A stretch of DNA of 39,925 bases from CADEFX01 sp050260355. Lineage in GTDB: Bacteria; Pseudomonadota; Alphaproteobacteria; Rhizobiales; Hyphomicrobiaceae. Position 1 is the stretch's first letter, and every line of letters begins with the position of its first letter. This document shows, in pieces, positions 24,168 through 31,764 of the stretch. The notes under the pieces were generated by a model, which did no database searches, was not told the origin of the DNA, and was given only the letters and a program-made list of their open reading frames with translations. The stretch spans positions 1 through 39,925 of the forward strand of contig JBLNBZ010000149.1 of assembly GCA_050260355.1 (NCBI GenBank), given 5' to 3'. A program made the position numbers and the translations under genes.

Positions 24168-25577
24168 CTAACCCTCCTGGTCATCCTTTCCGGCGCGAAC
24201 CGGCAACGCTAGAAGTTTGGCAGGATTTTTGATTTTCGATTTGGGCGGAGACCGCAGCAGCTGCCGCACGGAACGCGAGGCCGCAACCACTGCATGGTTG
24301 GCGTAGGCCTCGTGATTGCGCTCGATCTCTTTCAGATCGTAGCGGTAGTTGACCATCAGACCTTGCGCCTCGCGCAAGCCCTTCTCCGACACGTCGCCCA
24401 GCCAATTGATGCGCTCGAGCCGTGCGCCGTTGCCAAGGTGGAACCGCGCCACCGGATCAATGGGGCGGCCGTCGCTCGACTTGGCCAGCAGGAAATAGTG
24501 TGCGGCAAGCGCCATCAGGGCGTCCTTGAGCGCGGTGTCCTCTTCCGGCTCCTCGAACCAGCTCGGATCGCCGAGCACCTGCAGCGCGACGCGATCGGCC
24601 TCGGTCACGACGCCGGCGCTCTCGTCGGCCATGACCTGCCTCAGCCACTGGGCAAATTGCGGCACCGGGGAGAGCGTGACGAACGTCTTGAGCTGGGGCT
24701 GCTCGCGCGCCAGCTCCTCGACCACCTGCTTGATCAGGAAGTTGCCGAACGAGATGCCCTTGAGACCTTCCTGGCAGTTGGAGATCGAGTAGAAGACCGC
24801 AGTGGTCGGCGCAGCGCCGCCGCGTTCGAACTTGCGCTCCTCGTTCAGCACGGCCTGGATCGAGTTCGGCACCTCGGCCGTCAGTGCCACCTCGACGAAG
24901 ATCAGCGGCTCGTCGACCAGCGATGGATGGAAGAAGGCAAAGCAGCGGCGGTCGACAGGATCGAGCCGCCGGCGAAGATCCTCGAAGCCCTGGATCTCGT
25001 GCACCGCCTCGTAGTGGATGATCTTCTCCAGGATCGCCGCGGGCGTCTGCCAGTCGATACGCCGCAGCACGAGGAAACCACGGTTGAACCATGAGTAGAG
25101 CAGATGCCGCAGGTCGGCATCGACCGCGTTGAGGGACGGCTCGCCGTTGAGAAAGCGCAAGAGGTCGCGGCGCATGGCGACGATCTGGCCGGTTGCGCCA
25201 GGGGCGAGATTGAGCCGCCGGAAAAACTCCTGACGCGGGCTCTCCACGGCCTCCTGCAGATGCGCGAGCGTCGCGTCGCCGGAATCGGCGAGATAGGCGC
25301 GCGCCGCGCTGCGCACCGTGTCGGGGTCTGGCTTGAGCGTATTGGCGAGCAGGCGGAAGAACGCGCGCCGCTCATCCGGCCCGAGCAGGCGGTACGTGTC
25401 GAGTATCTGACGCGCGATGGCGACGCCGGAGGCCTCGCCACGACCCGAAACCAAGGCCTCAGCAAGAGCCTTGATGTCCTCTTTCGCACCGCCCCGCAGC
25501 GAGCCTGGCAGCAGTTGCCGGCCCTGCTCGGCGACGGTGTTGAGGAGCTCCTGCAGGAAGGAAACATTCACGGGCAA
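24168..25577 (-). CDS. malonyl-CoA decarboxylase
   Basis: A 469-residue single-chain malonyl-CoA decarboxylase (MLYCD/MatA type, PF05292 with the helical N-terminal domain), converting malonyl-CoA to acetyl-CoA and CO2. The helical domain spans about residues 1-180. The acyltransferase-like catalytic domain has CFAFFHPSLVDEPLIFVEVAL, TTAVFYSISNCQEGLKGISFG, LKTFVTLSPVPQF and RFHLGNGARLERINWLGDVS, the last holding the catalytic-His region. The tail is Lys/Pro-rich. Start is unclear: the frame opens with TTG at 25577, 11 nt after GGAGG, or GTG at 25571. No malonyl-CoA synthetase (matB) or malonate carrier is adjacent. It diverges from the lactonase gene. Confidence 0.9.
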   Translation of the reverse strand: MPVNVSFLQELLNTVAEQGRQLLPGSLRGGAKEDIKALAEALVSGRGEASGVAIARQILDTYRLLGPDERRAFFRLLANTLKPDPDTVRSAARAYLADSGDATLAHLQEAVESPRQEFFRRLNLAPGATGQIVAMRRDLLRFLNGEPSLNAVDADLRHLLYSWFNRGFLVLRRIDWQTPAAILEKIIHYEAVHEIQGFEDLRRRLDPVDRRCFAFFHPSLVDEPLIFVEVALTAEVPNSIQAVLNEERKFERGGAAPTTAVFYSISNCQEGLKGISFGNFLIKQVVEELAREQPQLKTFVTLSPVPQFAQWLRQVMADESAGVVTEADRVALQVLGDPSWFEEPEEDTALKDALMALAAHYFLLAKSSDGRPIDPVARFHLGNGARLERINWLGDVSEKGLREAQGLMVNYRYDLKEIERNHEAYANHAVVAASRSVRQLLRSPPKSKIKNPAKLLALPVRAGKDDQEG

Positions 25578-25724
25578 ATCGAAACATCCTCCGGAAGGTC
25601 GGCTGGGCTCGCCCCTGCTGCCATGCGATTAGGCCCGGCCTATGGCGCTTGCAAGACACTTTCTCTCGACGCCAGCCGAGGGAGGCGACATGCTTGAGCG
25701 GGACCAGAGCCTGGAGGAACGCAC

Positions 25725-26561
25725 ATGGCCGAGACGGACACCTACGAGATCTATGCACTCAAGTATGGCAGGCATGCCGAGCGTATGCGCGCGGACAACT
25801 TCCTGAACCCTGGCCCGCGCATGGGCGGCGCTTCGCCCTCGGCCGACGACCACTCCACCCCCATGCCCCTCGACTACTTCGTCTGGATCGTTCGCAACGC
25901 CAATCGCACGGTGCTGGTGGATACGGGGTTTTCGCGGGCGGAAGCCTCCGTGCGCGACCGCAAGCTCGAGCACGAGCCGCGCGATGTCCTCAAGCATCTC
26001 GGCATCGACGCGGAAAAGATCGAGCAGGTGGTCATCTCACACCTGCACTACGACCACGCCGGCACGCTGGATCACTTCCCGGCGGCGCGCTTTCACCTGC
26101 AGGAGGCCGAGATGCGATACGCCACCGGCCGCTGCATGTGCGAGGAGTCCATGCGCAAGCCCTTCACCGTGGACCACGTCTGCCAGATGGTGCGGCGCGT
26201 CTACTCGGGCCGTGTGCAGTTCCATGACGGTGACGGCGCAGTGGCGCCGGGGATCACCGTGCACAAGGCCGGCGGCCACAGCCAGGGCCTTCAGGCCGTG
26301 CGCGTCAAGACGGCGAACGGCTACGTCGTGCTCGCCTCGGACGCCACGCACTTCTACGAGAACTTCGAGCAGCGGAAGCCGTTCTCCATCACGGTCAATC
26401 TCGAGGAGACGCTGCGCACGTACGACCGCCTGCAACAGCTGGCCAGCTCACCCAAGCAGGTCGTGCCCGGCCACGATCCCCTGGTCTTGAAGCGGTATCC
26501 GGCCTGGAAGCCGGAGACGCAGGGAATCGTGCACAGGCTGGATGTCGCGCGCCTCGATTGA
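25725..26561 (+). CDS. metallo-beta-lactamase fold N-acyl homoserine lactonase family hydrolase
   Basis: A 278-residue MBL-fold protein of the AttM/AiiB-like lactonase group. The dinuclear zinc site is complete: HLHYDHAG (His106, His108, Asp110, His111), GGHSQG, ASDATHFYEN with bridging Asp, and VPGHDPLV. The N-terminal EIYALKYGRH and the PLDYFVWIVRNANRTVLVDTGFS block match the lactonase subgroup rather than beta-lactamases. Substrate could be acyl-homoserine lactones or other lactones. No luxI/luxR-type gene is in the window, so a quorum-quenching role is inference. ATG at 25725 follows GGAGG. A 147-nt gap separates it from the divergent decarboxylase. Confidence 0.85.
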   Translation: MAETDTYEIYALKYGRHAERMRADNFLNPGPRMGGASPSADDHSTPMPLDYFVWIVRNANRTVLVDTGFSRAEASVRDRKLEHEPRDVLKHLGIDAEKIEQVVISHLHYDHAGTLDHFPAARFHLQEAEMRYATGRCMCEESMRKPFTVDHVCQMVRRVYSGRVQFHDGDGAVAPGITVHKAGGHSQGLQAVRVKTANGYVVLASDATHFYENFEQRKPFSITVNLEETLRTYDRLQQLASSPKQVVPGHDPLVLKRYPAWKPETQGIVHRLDVARLD

Positions 26562-26591
26562 GGCGCGCCCATCGGGGCCTGGCGGAGAGGC

Positions 26592-26897
26592 TCAGCGTTT
26601 CGTCTTGCCGCCGCTCACCATGGAATACATCGTCAGCTCGCGCTTGAGGATCAGATCGGGGATCTTCTTGCCGGTCTCTGCCATGTGCGGCGTATTGCGG
26701 TGCGCCTGGAACGCGGCCTCGTCGTCATACACCTCGTAGAGGAAGAAGCGCTGGGCATTCTGCGGGTCCTGGGAGACGTCGAACTGCCGGCAGCCGGGCT
26801 CGCGCTCGAGCGTGCGCGCGGCATGCCCGGTGATGAGCTCCTTGAACTCGGCAACCTTGTCGGGCTTGGCCTCGAAATTCACGGCAATGACGATCAT
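26592..26897 (-). CDS. ABM-domain (antibiotic biosynthesis monooxygenase-type) protein
   Basis: A 101-residue dimeric alpha+beta ferredoxin-like protein: MIVIAVNFEAKPDKVAEF, then REPGCRQFDVSQDPQNAQRFFLYEVYDDEAAFQAHRNTPH-type blocks. The pattern of Pro-Gly-Cys, aromatic core and H..T.H near the C-terminus is usual for the family. ABM proteins include quinol monooxygenases such as YgiN, heme-degrading enzymes and proteins of unknown role; the reaction cannot be decided here. GGAGGAG lies 5 nt before the ATG at 26897. It converges with the lactonase gene (30 nt apart) and diverges from the TauE/SafE permease. Confidence 0.85.
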   Translation of the reverse strand: MIVIAVNFEAKPDKVAEFKELITGHAARTLEREPGCRQFDVSQDPQNAQRFFLYEVYDDEAAFQAHRNTPHMAETGKKIPDLILKRELTMYSMVSGGKTKR

Positions 26898-27100
26898 CAG
26901 GGCTCCTCCGTCAGTTCGGGTTCGTTCCTGGCATCGATCGTAGGCGAGAGGGCGCACCGCTGTCACCTCTCGCATAGCCGGCCTGCACGACGCCTCGATG
27001 CATTTGCGCTCCCGACGCGCGCGGATGCATGCCTGGACGGCGGTGAGCAATCCCGGTCTTGTGGGGGAGGCCCAATTGTGACACAGCGTACCGCTTGCCC

Positions 27101-27868
27101 GTGGCGCTCCAGGGGACGCAGGTGTTCGCCGATTTCACGATTGCCGAGATTGTCCTGGTCGCCATCACGGCGCTCGGCGCGCAAATTGTCGGCGGGCTCG
27201 CCGGCTACGGCACCGGTCTGCTGATGCCGCTGGTCCTGGTGCCCCTCATCGGCGCACAGGCCGTCGTTCCCGTGATCGGGCTCAGCGCCATCATCACCAA
27301 CGCGACGCGCGTGGCCACCTTTCGCTCCGGTCTCGATCTCCGCAAAGCCCTGATCGTTGCCGCCACCGCGCTGCCGACCACGGCGCTCGGCGCCTGGGCT
27401 TACTCGCTGCTGTCGGGGCGCGGCGCTGCGATTGTGATCGGCGTCATGCTCATCATTCTCGTCCCCATCCGCCGACTGGCGGCGCATTGGCGTCTCAAGC
27501 TCAGCGAGACGGGCCTGGCTGCATCCGGGCTGGTCTATGGCTTCGTGTCGGGAGGCACGTCCGGTGCGGGCGTGATCCTCATCTCCATGCTGATGGGCGC
27601 CGGCCTGACCGGCATGCAGGTGATTGCGACCGATGCCGCCATCTCGTTCCTCCTGGGCTTCGTCAAGACCGGCGTTTTCGTGGCCGCCGGCGCGCTGCCG
27701 CCGCCGCTGTGGCTGCTGGCGCTGCTGATCGGCGTGATGGCGACGCCCGGAACGCTGATCGCCAAGTGGCTCGCGCAGAAGTTCTCCGCCGGCGTGCACG
27801 ATGTGATCCTGGAAGCCGCGATCGTGGCGGGCGCCGTGGTGCTGCTCGTGCGCAACCTTCCCGGCTGA
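27101..27868 (+). CDS. TauE/SafE (DUF81) family membrane permease
   Basis: A roughly 255-residue integral membrane protein with about eight hydrophobic helices in two halves of the TauE/SafE (PF01925) family. The first half has IVGGLAGYGTGLLMPLVLVP and the second half LVYGFVSGGTSGAGVILIS, the two Gly-rich repeat signatures. Family members export or import sulfite, sulfoacetate or related anions; the substrate is unknown. The start is unclear: GTG at 27101 gives a family-like length, while an in-frame TTG at 27059 precedes the GGGGGAGG sequence. It converges with the dehydratase gene, 9 nt apart. Confidence 0.75.
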   Translation: MALQGTQVFADFTIAEIVLVAITALGAQIVGGLAGYGTGLLMPLVLVPLIGAQAVVPVIGLSAIITNATRVATFRSGLDLRKALIVAATALPTTALGAWAYSLLSGRGAAIVIGVMLIILVPIRRLAAHWRLKLSETGLAASGLVYGFVSGGTSGAGVILISMLMGAGLTGMQVIATDAAISFLLGFVKTGVFVAAGALPPPLWLLALLIGVMATPGTLIAKWLAQKFSAGVHDVILEAAIVAGAVVLLVRNLPG

Positions 27869-27877
27869 ATGGACGCT

Positions 27878-29632
27878 TCAGCTCCTGAGGAAGTCGAAGT
27901 CGCATCCCTGCGGCGCTTGCAGCACGGACTGGCGGAACAGCTTGTCGTAACCGCGCGGCGCCTGCTCGGCCTTTCGCGTCTCCCACTCCTTGCGACGCCG
28001 CGCGAGCTCGCTTTCATCGACCAGCAGATCGAGCCTGCGCTCCTTCACCGACAGCCGGATGCGATCGCCCGTGCGCACCAGCGCCAGCGGCCCTCCAACC
28101 GCAGCCTCCGGCGCAATGTGCAGGACGATGGTGCCGTATGCGGTTCCCGACATGCGCGCGTCCGACATGCGCACCATGTCCTTGACGCCCTGCGCCAGCA
28201 GCTTCTTCGGAATCGGCAGGAAGCCGGCTTCCGGCATCGCGGCCGCCGAGCGGGGGCCGGCGTTCTGCAGGATCAGGAAGTCGTCGGCCGCAACATCCAG
28301 CGCCGGATCGTCGATGCGCGCCCCCATGTCCTCGAGCGAGGAGAACACCACGGCGCGCCCCGTCTTCTCGAAGAGCGATTTGGTGGCCGCCGAGCGCTTG
28401 ATGATGGCGCCGTCGGGGGCGAGCGAGCCGAATAGCGCGACCAAGCCACCCTCGGGCTCGAACGGATCCGTTGCCGGGCGAATGACGCGGCGATCCACCC
28501 ACGCCCCCTCCTCCGCCGCAAGGCGCTCGCCCAGCGTCTCGCCGGTGACGGTCATGCAATCGAGGTGCAGGAGCGGCTTCAGCTCGCGCAGCACCGCGCC
28601 GATGGCGCCGGCTGCGTAGAAGTCCTCCATGTAGAACTCGTTGCCGACCGGCTTGACGGCGGCAAGCACCGGCGTCGTGTCGGACAGCGCGTTGAAGCGC
28701 TCCAGATCAAGCTTGTGGCCCAGCCTGCCGGCGATCGCAGCCAGATGAATGACGCCGTTGGTGGAGCCGCCGAGCGCCAGCAGCACGCGCGCAGCGTTCT
28801 CGATCGCCTTTTGCGTCATGATGCGGTCGGGCGTCAGGTTCATCTGAACGAGCCGCACGGCGGCGGCGCCCGAGGCCTCGGCGGCGCGCAGCCGATCGGC
28901 GTGCACGGCGGGAATCGCCGCAGTCCCCGGCAACGTCATGCCGAGCGCCTCGGCAATGGCGGCCATGGTCGAGGCGGTGCCCATCACGGCGCAGGAGCCT
29001 GCCGTCGTCACGAGGCGCCCTTCGACCTCCTCGATCTCCGCAGTGCTCATGCGGCCGGCACGAAATTCCGTCCAGAACTTGCGGCAGTCCGTGCACGCGC
29101 CGACCCTGTGCTCGCGGTAGCGGCCGGTCATCTGTGGACCGCCGATAAGTTGTATGGCGGGCTTGCCTGCACTCGCGGCGCCCATCAACTGGGCCGGCAC
29201 CGTCTTGTCGCACGCACCGAGCAGCACGACCGCGTCCATCGGCTGGGCGCGGATCATCTCCTCGGTGTCCATGGCCATGAGGTTGCGAAACTTCATGGAG
29301 TTGGGCGCCAGCGTCGACTCGTGCACGGAGATGGTGGGGAACTCGAGCGGGAGGCCGCCCGCCGCCGTGACGCCGCGCTTCACGGCCTCGACAAGATCGG
29401 GGAAATGCCGGTGGCAGGGATTGAAGCGGCTGTAGGTATTGGCAATACCGACTACGGGCCGCTTCAGCTCGTCCAGCGAATAGCCCATCGAGCGGGCGAA
29501 GGCGCGCCGCATGTAGGCGGAGAAATCCGGGTCGCCGTAGTTCTGCAACCCGCGCATGAAGCCGCGCTGCGGCGCCGGTGCGCCTCTCTTATCGCTGCCT
29601 TTTGCCGCGCCCTGCCTCGCCTTCTTGGCCAT
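27878..29632 (-). CDS. IlvD/Edd family [2Fe-2S] sugar-acid dehydratase, L-arabinonate dehydratase-like
   Basis: A 584-residue enzyme of the IlvD/Edd family. Probable iron-sulfur ligands are Cys73 (SRFNPCHRH), Cys141 (LGACDKT) and Cys214 (TTAGSCAVMGT). Their spacing (68 and 73) equals that of the [2Fe-2S] ligands Cys59/127/200 of Rhizobium L-arabinonate dehydratase as I recall them, with Lys143 in the place of its carbamylated lysine. YGDPDFSAYMRRAFARSMGY and GLPLEFPTISVHES are also typical of that subgroup. This favours a pentonate or other sugar-acid dehydratase over the branched-chain pathway enzyme. The ATG at 29632 follows GAGGGA closely; an upstream start at 29665 is less likely. No sugar-pathway gene is adjacent. 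Confidence 0.85.
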   Translation of the reverse strand: MAKKARQGAAKGSDKRGAPAPQRGFMRGLQNYGDPDFSAYMRRAFARSMGYSLDELKRPVVGIANTYSRFNPCHRHFPDLVEAVKRGVTAAGGLPLEFPTISVHESTLAPNSMKFRNLMAMDTEEMIRAQPMDAVVLLGACDKTVPAQLMGAASAGKPAIQLIGGPQMTGRYREHRVGACTDCRKFWTEFRAGRMSTAEIEEVEGRLVTTAGSCAVMGTASTMAAIAEALGMTLPGTAAIPAVHADRLRAAEASGAAAVRLVQMNLTPDRIMTQKAIENAARVLLALGGSTNGVIHLAAIAGRLGHKLDLERFNALSDTTPVLAAVKPVGNEFYMEDFYAAGAIGAVLRELKPLLHLDCMTVTGETLGERLAAEEGAWVDRRVIRPATDPFEPEGGLVALFGSLAPDGAIIKRSAATKSLFEKTGRAVVFSSLEDMGARIDDPALDVAADDFLILQNAGPRSAAAMPEAGFLPIPKKLLAQGVKDMVRMSDARMSGTAYGTIVLHIAPEAAVGGPLALVRTGDRIRLSVKERRLDLLVDESELARRRKEWETRKAEQAPRGYDKLFRQSVLQAPQGCDFDFLRS

Positions 29633-29705
29633 TCCCTCGAGCTCCTGCCTGGGCCACGCACGCACAGTAGCAAGAGCACGAGCCGACGCAATGCGTTGAT
29701 GGCGC

Positions 29706-30680
29706 CTACCCTTTTCCGGCGCCCGTGCGAAGCGGGGGAGCCGGATGGTGCAGGGCTCCGACAGCGTGATCGGCGCAATGCTCGCACTCGATCTCCACGG
29801 TGGCGTGGTCGACGTGATGGCGCTCGCGCAGCCTCACCTTGATGAGCGTCGAGATCTCGCCGGCGCGGCTCTCGTCGTCAATCCGCGCGTGCAGCGTCAC
29901 CATCGGGCGGTCCTGCGTCAGCGACCAGGCATGGACATGATGCACGTCCTCGACACCCGGAACGGAGGCGACGAGATCCTCCCGCATGGCCTGCACATCG
30001 AGGTCCTGGGGCGCGGCCTCGAGCAGGATGTGTCCCGACTCGGCAACGAGGAACCACCCGCTGCGCAAGATGAGGAGGGCGACCAGCACCGACAGCAGCG
30101 GGTCGATCGGCATCCAGCCGGTCCACAGGATGACGAGCGCTGCGACGATGGCGGCCACCGATCCCAGCAAATCGCCCAGCACATGCAGCAACGCACCGCG
30201 CACGTTGAGATTGTCGCGCTCGGCGCCGTGCAGCGCAAAGTATGCGGCGACGTTGACGGCCAGTCCCGCCACCGCCACCGCCAGCATGGGGCCGGCCAGC
30301 ACCTGCACGGGCTCCAGGAGGCGATGCCCCGCCTCCCAGATGATCGCGATCGCGATGAAGAACAGCGTCAGCCCGTTGCTGAAGGCAGCCAGGACCTGGA
30401 AGCGATGAAAGCCGTAGGTCCGTCGCTCATCGGACGGCCGCTTGGCCATGCGCAGCGCGAACCAGGCCAGCCACAGCGAGGCCGCATCGGTGAGCATGTG
30501 GCCCGCATCGGCGAGGAGCGCGAGCGAGCCCGACAGCGCCCCGCCGACGGCCGCGGCCACCATGAAGCCACCCGTCAGTATTGCGGCGAGGCGCAGGCGC
30601 GCCTCGTTGACCCCGGAAGCGTCCGGGGCGTGCGAGCGGCCGTGATGGTGGTGTGTGTGGTCGTGGCCCATGAGCTGCAT
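29706..30680 (-). CDS. cation diffusion facilitator (CzcD-like) metal exporter
   Basis: A 324-residue CDF transporter exporting Zn2+, Co2+, Cd2+ or a similar divalent metal by proton exchange. A His-rich N-terminus (MGHDHTHHHHGRSH) precedes six membrane helices. The first metal-site motif is ALLADAGHMLTDAASLWLAW (helix II, Asp and HxxxD), and the second is LLHVLGDLLGSVAAI (helix V, HxxxD). The cytosolic C-terminal domain has VPGVEDVHHVHAWSLTQDRP and IECEHCADH near the end. Start at ATG 30680 or 30671; both lack a strong ribosome-binding site. It lies upstream of the dehydratase on the same strand with a 73-nt gap; functional linkage is not apparent. Confidence 0.9.
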   Translation of the reverse strand: MQLMGHDHTHHHHGRSHAPDASGVNEARLRLAAILTGGFMVAAAVGGALSGSLALLADAGHMLTDAASLWLAWFALRMAKRPSDERRTYGFHRFQVLAAFSNGLTLFFIAIAIIWEAGHRLLEPVQVLAGPMLAVAVAGLAVNVAAYFALHGAERDNLNVRGALLHVLGDLLGSVAAIVAALVILWTGWMPIDPLLSVLVALLILRSGWFLVAESGHILLEAAPQDLDVQAMREDLVASVPGVEDVHHVHAWSLTQDRPMVTLHARIDDESRAGEISTLIKVRLRERHHVDHATVEIECEHCADHAVGALHHPAPPLRTGAGKG

Positions 30681-30849
30681 ACTGGGCCGCTTGCAAGCGT
30701 TTCACAACACTGCCGCCCTTCTACACCGTGGGCAGCTCCGGCGGCGCCCGGCCACAAGCCACGGTTCATGCGGCCGTCGCGACGTCAGAGCGCACTACGC
30801 GCGGCGGAAACCTTTCGTTAAGCACCCCGTGAAAGATTTGATTAACCAG

Positions 30850-31383
30850 ATGAACCGCGCGACGGAGCCGCTCCCTCCCATGCCGCTCGACCTCGATCGA
30901 GACTTCGCAAGACCCGGCTCGAGCCTCAACGACGTCAACAACGATACGGGGCGGATGGCGTTTTGCGGGCCGTTCGTGCTCTCCGCCATCACCGGCTATC
31001 CGATCAGCAAGGTCGAGGACGAGATCCGCACCTTCCGCGAGCTCCCGCCCGACAGGAAGCCGGTCGTCAAGGGCACCTATGCGGAGGAGGTCGCCGCGGC
31101 GCTCGCCCGCTTCGGCTATCGCATGGAGCTCAAGGCGAGCTTCATGCATCGCCCCCGCAAAGAGCGTCCGACCATCTGGAGCTGGATGCAGAAGCCGCGC
31201 AACGCCTGGGCGCATTACATCCTCGCCGTGCACAAGGGCAAGGAAGGGCACTGGGTGCTCATCAAGGGCGTGAAGCTTTGCGACACCTATTCGGAAGGCA
31301 AGTGGCAATTCGTGTGTGACGGGCCGCACAAGGGTGCGCGCATCATGGAGATCTTCGAGGTCAAGAGGGCCCTGCTGGACTAG
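30850..31383 (+). CDS. unnamed protein with papain-like Cys/His/Asp pattern
   Basis: A 177-residue protein that I do not recognise as a named family. It carries Cys39 in RMAFCGPFVLSAITGYP at the start of a likely helix, then His134 in GKEGHWVLIKGVKLCDTYSE followed by Asp145. Cys-Gly-Pro with a helix, and a later GHW-hydrophobic strand followed by an acidic residue, is the layout of papain-fold cysteine peptidases such as C39-like and BtrH/NlpC-like groups. Function is inferred from this pattern only. No signal peptide is visible. The start is uncertain: ATG 30850 has a weak ribosome-binding site, and GTG 30829 or TTG 30838 in frame are alternatives. It diverges from the CDF gene and precedes the small secreted protein by 100 nt. 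Confidence 0.6.
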   Translation: MNRATEPLPPMPLDLDRDFARPGSSLNDVNNDTGRMAFCGPFVLSAITGYPISKVEDEIRTFRELPPDRKPVVKGTYAEEVAAALARFGYRMELKASFMHRPRKERPTIWSWMQKPRNAWAHYILAVHKGKEGHWVLIKGVKLCDTYSEGKWQFVCDGPHKGARIMEIFEVKRALLD

Positions 31384-31483
31384 GTCCCCCAGGGAGCTCG
31401 AGCCCGAAACCTTTCCTCTCCCACGCCGTTGTCGCCACAAGCCCGCAACGGGCTATTGGTGAAACAGGAGAGGAACTCTTGGC

Positions 31484-31711
31484 ATGAAAACGTTGAGCGC
31501 GTTTGCGTTGGCGATGGCCCTTGCAAGTGGTGCCGCATTCGCCCAGGGATCGGGCGGTAGCGGAGGCGGCGGCACGCCGTCGGGCCCCGGTGGCACCAGC
31601 ACGGGCAAGGATGCCGGAGCGATGCCGACCGTGCAGGAGTGCGCGCAAGGCTGGAGGCCGGGACTCCGCTGGAGTCAGGCCGAGTTCGAGGCCGCGTGCA
31701 AGGCCAAGTAG
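31484..31711 (+). CDS. small secreted Gly-rich two-cysteine protein
   Basis: A 75-residue protein of unknown function. A signal peptide (MKTLSAFALAMALASGAAFA) is cut before Gln. A Gly/Ser/Pro-rich flexible stretch follows, then a compact C-terminal motif CAQGWRPGLRWSQAEFEAAC, whose two cysteines could form a disulfide. GGAGAGGAA lies about 9 nt before the ATG, and a terminator hairpin follows 18 nt after the stop, so this is a real, separately ended gene. It is likely periplasmic or extracellular. Confidence 0.7.
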   Translation: MKTLSAFALAMALASGAAFAQGSGGSGGGGTPSGPGGTSTGKDAGAMPTVQECAQGWRPGLRWSQAEFEAACKAK

Positions 31712-31729
31712 CTTGATTCACTCGAGCAA

Positions 31730-31760
31730 GGGGCGCCGTGCAAGCGGCGCCCCTATTTGT
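31730..31760. terminator. rho-independent-like terminator, probably bidirectional
   Basis: GGGGCGCCG (31730-31738) pairs perfectly with CGGCGCCCC (31745-31753) around a 6-nt loop, followed on the plus side by TATTTGTG. It sits between the stops of the convergent small secreted protein and the DppC-like permease and can serve both. The T-tract is weak. Confidence 0.65.
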
Positions 31761-31764
31761 GCGC

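Noticed and set aside
25725..26561. True beta-lactamase (antibiotic resistance)
   Set aside because: The MBL metal motif is shared, but the N-terminal and PLDYF blocks belong to the lactonase subgroup and there is no export signal.
30850..31711. Peptidase plus Gly-rich peptide as a bacteriocin export system
   Set aside because: The small protein has a Sec signal peptide rather than a double-glycine leader, and no ABC exporter with a peptidase domain is near.
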